Below, piece by piece: positions 29,386 through 37,087 of a stretch of 64,000 bases of DNA (position 1 is its first letter; every line of letters starts with the position of its first letter). This DNA comes from CAVTPD01 sp963736575 (GTDB taxonomy: Bacteria > Bacteroidota > Bacteroidia > Cytophagales > JAAEPT01): NCBI GenBank assembly GCA_963736575.1, contig CAVTPD010000002.1:124001-188000 (forward strand), read 5' to 3'. The notes beneath the pieces were generated by a model, which did no database searches, was not told where the DNA came from, and worked only from the letters and a program-made list of their open reading frames with translations. A program made the position numbers and the translations under genes.

Positions 29386-30261
29386 CTACTCTATCAACTT
29401 TTTCTTAAAAACCATTAATGCTTCTGCGTTTTCATTCTTCAGTTTATTAGAAAAAAATAGTTTTTGTTCTACGGTTTTTAACGACGGAAAAGGAATATGA
29501 ACTAAGCCTTGATTTATAGCATTTTGGCAAACATAATCCGGCAGAACCGCTACCCCATTGTTGTTGACTAATACTTCTAGTATATCCGTGTAGGACGGCA
29601 AAATATACCGCGGCACCAATTTCGGAGAACTGTTGAAATTAGCTTGCCAAAACGCTTTCACGTCGTGTAAATTATTATCGTTGACAAACCAATTTTGCTT
29701 TAGTAACCACTTGTTCAGCTTCGTTTGATCGTCTTTTAGGTCCTGCGGAATTTCAAGATCTTTAGAAGTAACCAACACCAAATTTTCAGCCTCTAAAAAA
29801 GACAGAACGTGATTGTCCTCCTCATAATTCTTTACCCCTATCAATAACTGAATTTCATCGTTATTCAATCCTTCAATCAATTCTAAATCACTACCGAAAC
29901 GAGTGACTATATACATATCAAACCCATAAATTTTATGGACAAGTTCTTTTCTGAAAAAATCTTGTGTGCAGCCAATTACTATAGAAAGCCGTTGTTTTTT
30001 TATACGCTGACTAGAATAGTGTTCAACCTTTTCTAAGGCCTTTATTGGCGTTATAATTTGAGCATAAAAAAACTTACCGTATTCGGTTGGTATTACTTTA
30101 CGTGTGGTTCTATCAAATAATTTTTTACCTACATGATTTTCTAAAGCCGATAGATGTTTACTTACCCCTGGCTGAGTCATATTAAGCTTTTTTGAAGCCT
30201 CTGTAATAGTAGCACACTCATAAATTGAGGTAAAAGTCCTTATCCATTCTAGATTAATCAT
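29386..30261 (-). CDS. LysR family transcriptional regulator
   Basis: LysR-type regulator of 291 residues. The N-terminal wHTH is clear (LEWIRTFTSIYECATITEASKKLNMTQPGVSKHLSALE), followed by a periplasmic-binding-protein-like effector domain. It is transcribed away from the azoreductase-like gene, with about 76 bases between the two starts. That is the classic LysR arrangement, so it probably controls that gene and itself. The ATG at 30261 is preferred to a GTG at 30267. Confidence 0.92.
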   Translation of the reverse strand: MINLEWIRTFTSIYECATITEASKKLNMTQPGVSKHLSALENHVGKKLFDRTTRKVIPTEYGKFFYAQIITPIKALEKVEHYSSQRIKKQRLSIVIGCTQDFFRKELVHKIYGFDMYIVTRFGSDLELIEGLNNDEIQLLIGVKNYEEDNHVLSFLEAENLVLVTSKDLEIPQDLKDDQTKLNKWLLKQNWFVNDNNLHDVKAFWQANFNSSPKLVPRYILPSYTDILEVLVNNNGVAVLPDYVCQNAINQGLVHIPFPSLKTVEQKLFFSNKLKNENAEALMVFKKKLIE

Positions 30262-30337
30262 AACCACAGTTATTAATTACCAAATTAAAATAATTAAAAT
30301 TATTAATTAGGCCTACATAGTTTTACAGAAAAAAAAG

Positions 30338-30955
30338 ATGAAAACACTAGTAGTTAGTTACACTCCGCGAATTGGCTCTTATACAAAAGTTTTAGTGGAC
30401 CGTTTTGTAAGTTTAGCCCAAGAAAAAACAGCGATTACACATTTAGATTTAGTAGCAACGCCGCCGGATTTACTGTTGGCTAAGAATATTCAGTTGGTTA
30501 TGGAATGGAACAATGGGAAGAGAGAATTTAACACCGAAGAATCAGCCATTTTATCCAATCATCATAACCTTTTAGAGCAATTCTTACAGTTTGATAAAAT
30601 TGTGCTTGCTTCTCCTATTTATAATTTCTCCTTACCTGCAACGGTTAAAGCTTGGGTAGATGCTATTGTGGTTAGCGACAAAACCTTTTCATTTGATCCG
30701 AACACAGGGTTTAGCGGATTATGTTCAGACAAAAAAGCAGTAACAATAATGGTAAGTGGATTTGATTACCACAGTAAATCCCACAACATTAATGAATTTG
30801 CATCGGGTGCTATAAAAGCCAACTTCGATTTTATGGGAATTCCACTAAAACAAATTTCTGCTTATGGTGTAGATGAAAACAGACCCATGCTTGATTCAAT
30901 ACTTAAAAAAGCCGAAAAAGAAATAGAAAATCTTGTAGAGCATTGGTATGAGTAA
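30338..30955 (+). CDS. FMN-dependent NAD(P)H azoreductase/quinone oxidoreductase
   Basis: Flavodoxin-fold oxidoreductase of 205 residues, the usual length for AcpD/AzoR-type enzymes. The FMN phosphate loop is SYTPRIGSYTKVLVD near the N-terminus; ASPIYNFSLPATVKAWVDAI and the DKTFSFDPNTGFSGL segment are family signatures. It reduces quinones or azo compounds with two electrons. It is cytosolic, divergent from a LysR gene that probably senses its substrate. Confidence 0.88.
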   Translation: MKTLVVSYTPRIGSYTKVLVDRFVSLAQEKTAITHLDLVATPPDLLLAKNIQLVMEWNNGKREFNTEESAILSNHHNLLEQFLQFDKIVLASPIYNFSLPATVKAWVDAIVVSDKTFSFDPNTGFSGLCSDKKAVTIMVSGFDYHSKSHNINEFASGAIKANFDFMGIPLKQISAYGVDENRPMLDSILKKAEKEIENLVEHWYE

Positions 30956-30959
30956 TAAC

Positions 30960-30991
30960 TCTGAAGGCCATCTTGACTGATGGCCTTCAGA
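30960..30991. terminator. Hairpin between convergent genes
   Basis: A perfect 13-bp stem (TCTGAAGGCCATC and complement) with a 6-base loop lies between the azoreductase and SDR 3' ends. It lacks a strong T-tract on either side, so its strength as a terminator is uncertain. Confidence 0.7.
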
Positions 30992-31000
30992 ATTTAATTA

Positions 31001-31744
31001 TTACAATCCACCGGAAACACTAATCTTCTCCCCTGTTATCCAAGCAGAATCTTCAGAAGCAAGAAACACCGCCACTTTTGCTACATCATCGGGTTGTGCA
31101 ATTCTACCTAACGGAGTATTGGCTACCATCATTTTCTCATTATGGCTACCAATAACACCAATCTGGTGGGTTCCATCCGTTTCCGTTAACCCGGGCAAAA
31201 TTGCATTTACTCGAATGCCTTTCGGTCCCAATTCTTTAGCCGCCACCTCGGTGATAGCAATAACTGCATTTTTTGTTGCTGAATAAACCATAGAATACGG
31301 CGTTGGATTTAAGCTGATCACCGAGCCAATATTGATGATATTTCCTTTTTCCTTAAAATATTTCACCGCTTCTTGGGTAGTTAAAATTGGCCCTAAAACA
31401 TTACTATCAAAATCTTCTCTATACCGTTCTTCGGTCACTGCTTCAAGCGGTTCAAAATGGTAAGCCCCGGTATTATTTACCAAAACATCTACAGAACCAA
31501 AGGCTTCAATTGCTTTTGAAAACAACTTTTCTACATCTTCTTTTTTGCTAACATTTGCTTGCACCATAATGGCTTTAGCACCCCGTTCTTTTATTTCTTC
31601 AACAACAACTTCAGCCGCTTCTTTACTGGAGGAATAATTAACCACTACGTTGGCGCCTTCTTTAGCCATAGCAAGTGCTATTCCTTTTCCTATTCCTTTA
31701 GAAGAACCGGTTACTATAACCGTCTTACTTTCAAGTCTTTTCAT
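31001..31744 (-). CDS. Short-chain dehydrogenase/reductase (FabG-like)
   Basis: Classical SDR of 247 residues. The cofactor motif is TGSSKGIGKGIA, followed by NNTG, the catalytic Ser in INIGSVIS and YSATK (Tyr/Lys), then IRVNAILPGLTETDG and the C-terminal WITGEKISVSGG. NADP(H) preference and substrate cannot be read reliably. It is transcribed away from a HxlR-type regulator whose probable operator overlaps the SDR promoter, so electrophile- or redox-induced expression is likely. Confidence 0.92.
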   Translation of the reverse strand: MKRLESKTVIVTGSSKGIGKGIALAMAKEGANVVVNYSSSKEAAEVVVEEIKERGAKAIMVQANVSKKEDVEKLFSKAIEAFGSVDVLVNNTGAYHFEPLEAVTEERYREDFDSNVLGPILTTQEAVKYFKEKGNIINIGSVISLNPTPYSMVYSATKNAVIAITEVAAKELGPKGIRVNAILPGLTETDGTHQIGVIGSHNEKMMVANTPLGRIAQPDDVAKVAVFLASEDSAWITGEKISVSGGL

Positions 31745-31771
31745 AAGTAAAAATTATTTATTTGACGAAAG

Positions 31772-31809
31772 CAAAGTTATCTTTACAGTATACATACAGC
31801 AAGTATGCA
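31772..31809 (-). promoter_or_regulatory. SDR promoter with overlapping inverted-repeat operator
   Basis: On the minus strand TAACTTTG (31779-31772) matches TAnnTTTG and a TTG (31802-31800) lies 20 bases upstream. The TTG falls in the centre of an inverted repeat CATAC-AGCAA-GTATG (31793-31807). A repressor bound there would block the -33 contact. The divergent HxlR protein is the obvious candidate. The transcript would have a leader of roughly 20 bases. Confidence 0.6.
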
Positions 31810-31866
31810 CTTTTAAGTAAGCTACTTACCAAAAACATACTAATGCTGATTATCAAGTATTTAAAA

Positions 31867-32229
31867 ATGAATAAAAACGAAAAATTTTATTGCCCCGTTG
31901 ATTTTGCCTTCAAACGTGTTGGCGGTAAATACAAAGGAAGAATCTTGTGGTATTTAAACTACAACCAACTTTTACGCTATGGCGAATTAAAAAGAACTTT
32001 AGCTGATATTACACCTAAAATGCTTACGCAGACACTTAGGGAATTAGAAGAAGATGGTTTAGTACATCGTAAAGTTTACCCGGAAGTTCCACCAAAAGTT
32101 GAATATTCCTTAACGGAAGTAGGACAAGAATTGATTCCTTTAATCCGTCATTTAGCCGTGTGGGGCCAATCACAATTAGAAAAGCTGAATATAAAAACGG
32201 AAGAGTGTGTTGAACAAACTCTTACTTAA
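31867..32229 (+). CDS. HxlR family winged-helix regulator
   Basis: Regulator of about 120 residues. It has the HxlR/YodB pattern: a conserved cysteine near the N-terminus in KFYCPVDFAFKRVGGKYKGRILWYL, then LRYGELKRTLADITPKMLTQTLRELEEDGLVHRKVYPEVPPKVEYSLTE. Family members sense electrophiles or oxidants through that cysteine. The ATG at 31867 fits the family N-terminus; the open frame extends to 31762 but the extra 35 residues are atypical. It is divergent from the SDR gene and probably represses it. Confidence 0.88.
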   Translation: MNKNEKFYCPVDFAFKRVGGKYKGRILWYLNYNQLLRYGELKRTLADITPKMLTQTLRELEEDGLVHRKVYPEVPPKVEYSLTEVGQELIPLIRHLAVWGQSQLEKLNIKTEECVEQTLT

Positions 32230-32243
32230 TATCTAAAAAACAA

Positions 32244-32860
32244 ATGAACATAAGACCAACTCTTTTCATACTAAGCTGTTTGACAATAATTTCTTGTAGA
32301 TAATCCGAAAAGTCCAAGGAAATAATGAAGCAAGCTATGGACGTTTATATTTATTCGGAACTTGATGACGATATCAAAGTAGATAGTTCTCTTGTATTGA
32401 CAAATAAGGCATTAGAATTTGACGATCAAAACTTTAGTGCCCTCAATCACAAAGCGATACTTTTATTCCGAAAGAAAGATTCAAAAGGTTTAATTCAGGT
32501 AGCTGACAAATTAATTGAACTGACCGACAAACCATTTTACCTCGGACAAAAAGCAATGTATCTTGAACTTGAAGATAAGCCCCAAGAAGCGAAAGAATAT
32601 TATTCAAGAGCGCTAAACACAATGAATTTCTTAGGTCAGACTCGCTGAATTTCGACTTGATGATAGAATATGTAGGAATTTTGGAAGCCTCTGGCGACAG
32701 TTTGAAAGCAGACAAGATTCTCTCTGAGATGAAAGAAATGAATTTTGAAGATTATCAAATAGAAATGATTGATTTTTATAAAGAGCAAGCAGTTTCAAAG
32801 AAGCGGCTTATCAAATATTGGACAGGTGAAATCGAATATGAACAAATAGGAGAAAAATAA
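32244..32860 (+). pseudogene. TPR-like lipoprotein gene, broken by a stop and a frameshift
   Basis: The ATG at 32244 opens a lipoprotein signal peptide (RPTLFILSCLTIISC) that hits a TAA two codons after the lipobox cysteine. The same frame continues from there as SEKSKEIMKQAMDVYIYSEL and then a TPR-like helical region (LTNKALEFDDQNFSALNHKAILLF; YLELEDKPQEAKEYYSRAL). Near 32640 the reading moves to another frame (SLNFDLMIEYVGILEASGDSLKADKIL...) that stops at 32860. One nonsense mutation and one frameshift thus split a lipoprotein of about 205 residues. It sits at the edge of the accessory zone. Confidence 0.75.
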
Positions 32861-32926
32861 AAACTACCCAAAACAACATGAATATTTTAGGGCGTGTAAA
32901 CAGCCGCCAGCAAGGAGTCGGATTAT

Positions 32927-33034
32927 AAATCACCCACAGCTGATTTAGGCAGTATTATTCTTTACTTTTTGGTTTCGCTGATTGGCTGTTCTCTACCTAT
33001 TACAGGGTTCATTATTTGGTGGAGGAAAGGGTAA
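32927..33034 (+). pseudogene. Remnant of a PepSY-associated TM protein C-terminus
   Basis: This frame encodes LGSIILYFLVSLIGCSLPITGFIIWW followed by RKG and a stop. It closely matches the last residues of the intact PepSY protein at 49967-51166 (ALIGCSLPITGFIIWW then KKA and a stop). Nothing of the remaining protein precedes it. I infer a leftover from a second copy, cut by insertion or rearrangement at the start of the accessory zone. Confidence 0.75.
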
Positions 33035-33076
33035 ATCTATGTTCTTCTAAAATAATTGCACTGCCTAAGCGTGTAT

Positions 33077-33108
33077 TAACCGTTTACTACCCGTTTATTA
33101 AACGGTTA
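33077..33108. repeat. Inverted repeat, 10-bp arms
   Basis: TAACCGTTTA and its perfect complement are separated by 12 bases. A further CCGTTTA lies in the spacer. It may be a protein-binding site or part of a decayed recombination site; no gene depends on it visibly. Confidence 0.55.
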
Positions 33109-33210
33109 TTCTACGGCTAGAGGGTTATTCTTTTGTTTTACACTGTTTACAAAAACACTTGTTACACTATTGAAAAGTTGGTTTTATAAATTTAACTTAC
33201 TTGACATAAG

Positions 33211-33345
33211 TTAGATATGTGCCACTGTGGTACATATCCAAATGTTACCTGCAAGCTGAAAAAAGCCACCCCACGTTCAAGCACATTTTATTTTGCTCGT
33301 TCCTCACAAAACAAAAAAAGCTTTCACTTCCCCACCACCACCCGA
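33211..33345 (+). repeat. Leader repeat, copy 1 (upstream of XRE-RM pair)
   Basis: This about 135-bp segment begins TTAGATATG and contains AAATGTT and AAAAAGCCACCC, a hairpin (TTTTATTTTG with near-complement) and a closing TCCCCACC-type stretch. The same order of blocks occurs at 63648-63785, also upstream of an XRE gene. The part from 33275 (GTTCAAGCACATT...CTCGTTCCTC...GCTTTCACT) is also repeated directly at 36175-36229 after the RM gene. Confidence 0.75.
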
Positions 33346-33357
33346 TTAAAAAAATCT

Positions 33358-33417
33358 TTGTAGTTGAAATAAATTTATTAGATTTGCTGATAATTAGCAA
33401 GTTTATTTTAAGCAAGT
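33358..33417 (+). promoter_or_regulatory. Promoter and probable operator of the XRE-RM operon
   Basis: TTG at 33358-33360, 18-base spacer, TAGATTTG at 33379-33386: a full Bacteroidota promoter. Three half-sites surround the predicted start of transcription: TTGCT (33384-33388) faces AGCAAGT (33396-33402), and a second AGCAAGT follows in direct orientation (33411-33417). This resembles controller-protein operators of restriction systems and suggests that the XRE protein regulates its own operon. Confidence 0.6.
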
Positions 33418-33424
33418 CGATATA

Positions 33425-33748
33425 ATGGCAACTTTTGGAGAGTTTTTAAAAAGAGAAAGAGAAAAAAGGGAAATGAACCAAAGTGATTTTGGACAAATGA
33501 TTGGAATTATAATGACCGATATTAGTAAAATAGAGAATGGTCGTAAAAAATTCCCTTTTCAAAACATGAAAAAACTTTCAGATTTTTTAGACAAAGAAAT
33601 AGAAGAATTAAAAACACTATATGTAGCTGACATTATTGTTGAAGAAGTACATAAGTATAAATGTTCTGACAATGTGTTTTCTGTAGCTGAAGAGCAATCA
33701 AAATACATCAAGAACAAAAATGTTAAGCAAGGAAATTTCAATTTTTGA
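33425..33748 (+). CDS. XRE-family HTH regulator of the RM operon
   Basis: Protein of 107 residues with an XRE helix-turn-helix at about 5-60 (LKREREKREMNQSDFGQMIGI..TDISKIENGRKKFP). It ends 3 bases before the RM gene, so the two are co-transcribed. It probably acts as a controller that delays or balances restriction; half-sites in the promoter support autoregulation. The C-terminal 45 residues (VADIIVEEVHKYKC...) are of unknown role. Confidence 0.88.
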   Translation: MATFGEFLKREREKREMNQSDFGQMIGIIMTDISKIENGRKKFPFQNMKKLSDFLDKEIEELKTLYVADIIVEEVHKYKCSDNVFSVAEEQSKYIKNKNVKQGNFNF

Positions 33749-33751
33749 ATT

Positions 33752-36163
33752 ATGGCAAATGAAAGAATAACAGAAGATTTAGTAAGGTCGCATTTTAAAG
33801 AAGACCCTTTATTTGATGTTGTAAAATTGGAAGAGCAAAGGTCAAGAAGTCATCGTATAAATGAACTCTTAAAAACTGCATCTAAATCAGGTAAGAAAAA
33901 TTATGGTTTTCCTGAATTTATAATTTCTTTCCCCTCACAAAATATTAACTATTTAATAGTTATTGAATGTAAGTTTTCATTATCTAAACATGAAAGTGAA
34001 AAAAGAAATAATCCTAAAGATTATTCTGTGGATGGGGTGTTACATTATGCAGGTTTTCTTTCCAAGGATTTTGAAGTAATAGCTATTGCTGCAAGTGGAG
34101 AAAATTCAAATGAACTAAAAATATCAACATTCAAATGGGAAAAAGGTAAAAAGAAACCTGAGGAATTAAATCATACTGAATTATTACCTATCAATAATTA
34201 TTTAAAACTATTTGAAGATGATTCATTTTCTGAAAGTTTAAAAAACATTGATATTTTACAAAAAGCTGCTCACCTAAACGAAGAGTTTCATGCTTACTCG
34301 ATAACAGAAAATGGAAGATGCACAATTGTTAGTGGAATACTCCTTTCTTTACTTGATGAGCCTTTTAAAAATAGTTATCCCACATATACTACTACATCTG
34401 ATTTAGCGAAAGGATTACTTGATGCGATAACAAGAGTTTTAAACTCATTTAGTGTCCGAAACAAGCAATCAATTGTTAATGAATTTAATAAGATTTTGAA
34501 TGAACCTATTTTTAAACAAGAGAAGATAAAAAGAGGTAAAGAAGAACGACAAACAATTCAAATAGTTAAAGAAGATTTTATTGACTACTTATTTAAAAAT
34601 GTTCATCCATTAATAAAAATGGAAGATGCAGGTATAGACGTTTTAGGTAAGTTTTACACCGAATTTATTCGATATGCAGGAAGTTCTCAAAAGCAAGGGT
34701 TAGTTCTAACACCAACTCATGTAACGGAATTTTTTGCTGACTTAGGGAATATAACATCTGACACTATTGTGTACGACCCTTGTTGTGGTTCAGGCAGTTT
34801 TTTGATTTCAGCAATGAAACGAATGATGAAGTTATCAAATGGAGACACTTCAAAAAGAGAAAGTATTAAATCTACTCAACTTGTAGGTGTTGAAAGGAGA
34901 GCTGATATGTTTTCATATGCTTGTACAAACATGATGTTTAGAGGTGATGGAAAATCCAACATATATAACGGAGATTGTTTTAATCATGAACAAGAAATAA
35001 TTAATAATCACGCCCCAGATGTAGTCTTCTTAAACCCTCCTTATGATGTCGGTAATGCGGGTCAAATGGAATTTATTGAACATGGATTAAATGTTGTAAC
35101 TCAAAAAAAAGGACTTGTTTTAGCCATTGTGCAGATTAGCTGTGCTATAAAAAATGAAAAGAATTTAATTTCTATAAAAAATCGCCTTTTAGAAAAACAT
35201 ACTTTAAAAGCTGTTATTTCAATGCCTAACGATTTATTTTACCCAGTTGGTGCTCCGACTTGTATTATGGTATGGAAAGCAAATGAACCAAACGAAGATA
35301 ATGAAACTTGGTTTGGTTATTTAAAAGATGACGGCTTTGAAAAAAGAAAGCATAGAGGAAGATTAGATTTTAAGAAAAAATGGGGTAAAATAAAGGACGA
35401 CTTTTTAAAATTGTATAAAAACAGGAAGGAAATACCAGGTGTATCAGTTCAAAAATTAGTCACATCATCAGATGAATGGATTGCTGAAGCATATTTAGAA
35501 ACAGACTATTCAATTTTAAATAAATCTGAATTTGAACGAAAAATCAAAAACTATCTTTCGTTTAAAGTTCAAAGAGATTTTGTTTCCGTAGACATTAATC
35601 CAATTATAGACCAAGTACTTGAATTGGACATTTCAAAATGGAAAGAGTTTCAATACGGAGAAAAAAACGGAATATTTGAAATAATTAATGGTTACTATAA
35701 TAAAAAACCTGAACATACTGAAAATGGTAACATTCCTTTCATTGGAGCAACTGAAAACAATAATGGGGTAACCGAATATTATTCTCTTTTTGATATTGAA
35801 AACAATAACAAGGATGAGCGTAGTGCAGACCATACCATCGACAAAAAAATATATAATAAAAACTGCGTTACAATAACAAATAATGGCTCAGTAGGTTATG
35901 CATTCTATCAAGATACTGAGTTTACTTGCTCACATGATGTTAATGTGATAAATCTAAAGGGTAGAGAATGGAATCCATATATTGCAATGTTTATTTGCAC
36001 CTTAGTGGAATTAGAAAGATACAGATGGGATTTTGGTAGAAAATGGAGACCATCTCGAATGCCTTTTTCCAAGATTAAGCTACCAGTTACTAATGACGGA
36101 AATCCAGATTGGGATTTAATGGAAAAATACATTAAAACTCTTCCATATTCTAAGTCACTATGA
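33752..36163 (+). CDS. Single-chain type IIG-like restriction-modification enzyme
   Basis: Protein of 803 residues combining cleavage, methylation and specificity. The N-terminal about 160 residues carry a PD-(D/E)xK-like nuclease (IISFPSQNINYLIVIECKF, with E-x-K). The N6-adenine methylase core spans about 290-560 with motif I DPCCGSGSF near 340 and motif IV NPPYD near 428. The C-terminal 210 residues resemble one type I-style target recognition domain (FEIINGYYNKKPEHTENGNIPFIGATENNNGVTEYY; RWDFGRKWRPSRMPFSKIKLP). Such chains methylate and cut beside one recognition site. The target sequence is unknown. No separate HsdS or HsdR gene is present. Direct repeats flank the XRE-RM pair. Confidence 0.85.
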   Translation: MANERITEDLVRSHFKEDPLFDVVKLEEQRSRSHRINELLKTASKSGKKNYGFPEFIISFPSQNINYLIVIECKFSLSKHESEKRNNPKDYSVDGVLHYAGFLSKDFEVIAIAASGENSNELKISTFKWEKGKKKPEELNHTELLPINNYLKLFEDDSFSESLKNIDILQKAAHLNEEFHAYSITENGRCTIVSGILLSLLDEPFKNSYPTYTTTSDLAKGLLDAITRVLNSFSVRNKQSIVNEFNKILNEPIFKQEKIKRGKEERQTIQIVKEDFIDYLFKNVHPLIKMEDAGIDVLGKFYTEFIRYAGSSQKQGLVLTPTHVTEFFADLGNITSDTIVYDPCCGSGSFLISAMKRMMKLSNGDTSKRESIKSTQLVGVERRADMFSYACTNMMFRGDGKSNIYNGDCFNHEQEIINNHAPDVVFLNPPYDVGNAGQMEFIEHGLNVVTQKKGLVLAIVQISCAIKNEKNLISIKNRLLEKHTLKAVISMPNDLFYPVGAPTCIMVWKANEPNEDNETWFGYLKDDGFEKRKHRGRLDFKKKWGKIKDDFLKLYKNRKEIPGVSVQKLVTSSDEWIAEAYLETDYSILNKSEFERKIKNYLSFKVQRDFVSVDINPIIDQVLELDISKWKEFQYGEKNGIFEIINGYYNKKPEHTENGNIPFIGATENNNGVTEYYSLFDIENNNKDERSADHTIDKKIYNKNCVTITNNGSVGYAFYQDTEFTCSHDVNVINLKGREWNPYIAMFICTLVELERYRWDFGRKWRPSRMPFSKIKLPVTNDGNPDWDLMEKYIKTLPYSKSL

Positions 36164-36174
36164 TTCCAACGCCT

Positions 36175-36229
36175 AGTTCAAGCACATTGCAATCCTCGTT
36201 CCTCCGGTTGCAAAGAGCTTTCACTCCAA
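36175..36229 (+). repeat. Direct repeat closing the XRE-RM cassette
   Basis: GTTCAAGCACATT, CTCGTTCCTC and GAGCTTTCACT occur in the same order and spacing as at 33275-33331. Between the conserved blocks each copy has its own short hairpin (here TTGCAA...TTGCAA). The two copies flank the XRE-RM pair. Confidence 0.7.
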
Positions 36230-36260
36230 CGCTGACAACAGAAAAGAAAAATGCCAGCAG

Positions 36261-36453
36261 GTAACAATGGCTAAAAAAAACATAGGGGTTTTGGTGGTGA
36301 ATTGGCAGTTTTGAGCTTCGATTTTAGACCGCCAAACCAAAATTTTGATAATGAAAAAAGAAAGAAAATTATAAAAATATTTGGCTTGGCTAAGTGCTAA
36401 ACTGAAAGGGTAGTGTTTCAAACTCCCCTACGTTTCTTAGCCGGGTCGTTAGC
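36261..36453 (+). repeat. attC-like palindromic site A
   Basis: The left arm starts GTAACAATGGCTAA and continues to CATAGGGG (36261-36288). The right arm (36421-36453) reads CTCCCCTACGTTTCTTAGCC and ends GTTAGC. The arms are complementary over about 30 bases with small bulges. The outer ends are in the opposed form (RYYYAAC...GTTRRRY-like) of integron attC sites. The centre contains GAGCTTCGA, also found in site at 42721. A cassette gene starts 20 bases after the right end. Confidence 0.65.
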
Positions 36454-36472
36454 TGTTATTTAAAAAACAATC

Positions 36473-37087
36473 GTGCTAAAAGAAACTTTCATAGAACTTT
36501 TGTCAAACTACACAGACAACGAAAGTCTGAAAAGTGAACTATGGAATGAGATTGAAAAAAACTATTCTAGCAAAAAAAGACATTATCATACTTTACAGCA
36601 TCTCGACAATTTACTTTCTCTATTGACTAATATTAAAAATGAAATAACGAACTGGGAAACTATCTTATTCACACTCTTTTATCACGATATAATTTACAAT
36701 TCTTTAAAATTAGACAACGAAGAAAAAAGTGCTGAACTTGCTGAAAAACGTATGAAAGAAATTTCAGTTTCTATTGACACAATAGAACTTTGCAAACAGC
36801 AAATTTTAGCTACCAAATCGCACATTAAATCATCTGACAATGACACAAATTATTTTACAGATGCCGACCTTTCTGTATTAGGACAGTCTTGGGAGAAATA
36901 TTCGGATTATTACAAAAACGTAAGAAAAGAGTATTCCATTTATCCTGACTTTTTTTACAATCCAGGACGCAAGAAAGTATTAAATCATTTTTTGGCAATG
37001 GACAGTATTTTTAAAACTGACTTTTTTTACAACAAATTTGAACTACAAGCCAAACAGAACTTGCAAAAAGAAATAGAATTGCTTTGA
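36473..37087 (+). CDS. HD-superfamily phosphohydrolase-like protein
   Basis: Cytosolic protein of 204 residues resembling the predicted metal-dependent HD hydrolases of COG4339. Metal ligands are likely in RHYHTLQHL (residues 36-44), FYHDIIYN (H71-D72) and DADLSVLG. The substrate is unknown; nucleotides are typical of HD enzymes. It starts with GTG only 20 bases after palindromic site A, so it appears to be the first gene of a cassette. Its stop overlaps the TTG start of the next gene, indicating coupled translation. Confidence 0.8.
   Translation: MLKETFIELLSNYTDNESLKSELWNEIEKNYSSKKRHYHTLQHLDNLLSLLTNIKNEITNWETILFTLFYHDIIYNSLKLDNEEKSAELAEKRMKEISVSIDTIELCKQQILATKSHIKSSDNDTNYFTDADLSVLGQSWEKYSDYYKNVRKEYSIYPDFFYNPGRKKVLNHFLAMDSIFKTDFFYNKFELQAKQNLQKEIELL

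Noticed and set aside
33219..33425. 68-residue open frame before the XRE gene
   Set aside because: It lies inside the leader repeat and promoter, the amino-acid composition is not protein-like, and the other repeat copy gives a different peptide.
33752..36163. Type I HsdM
   Set aside because: The chain also carries an N-terminal ExK nuclease-like region and its own recognition domain, and no HsdR or HsdS gene is adjacent. A single-chain type IIG-like enzyme fits better.
36261..36453. Palindromes of the array as ordinary transcription terminators
   Set aside because: The arms are about 30 bases, enclose 70-130 bases, lack T-tracts, and end in GCTAAC/GTTAGC, unlike the compact T-tailed hairpins elsewhere in the window.
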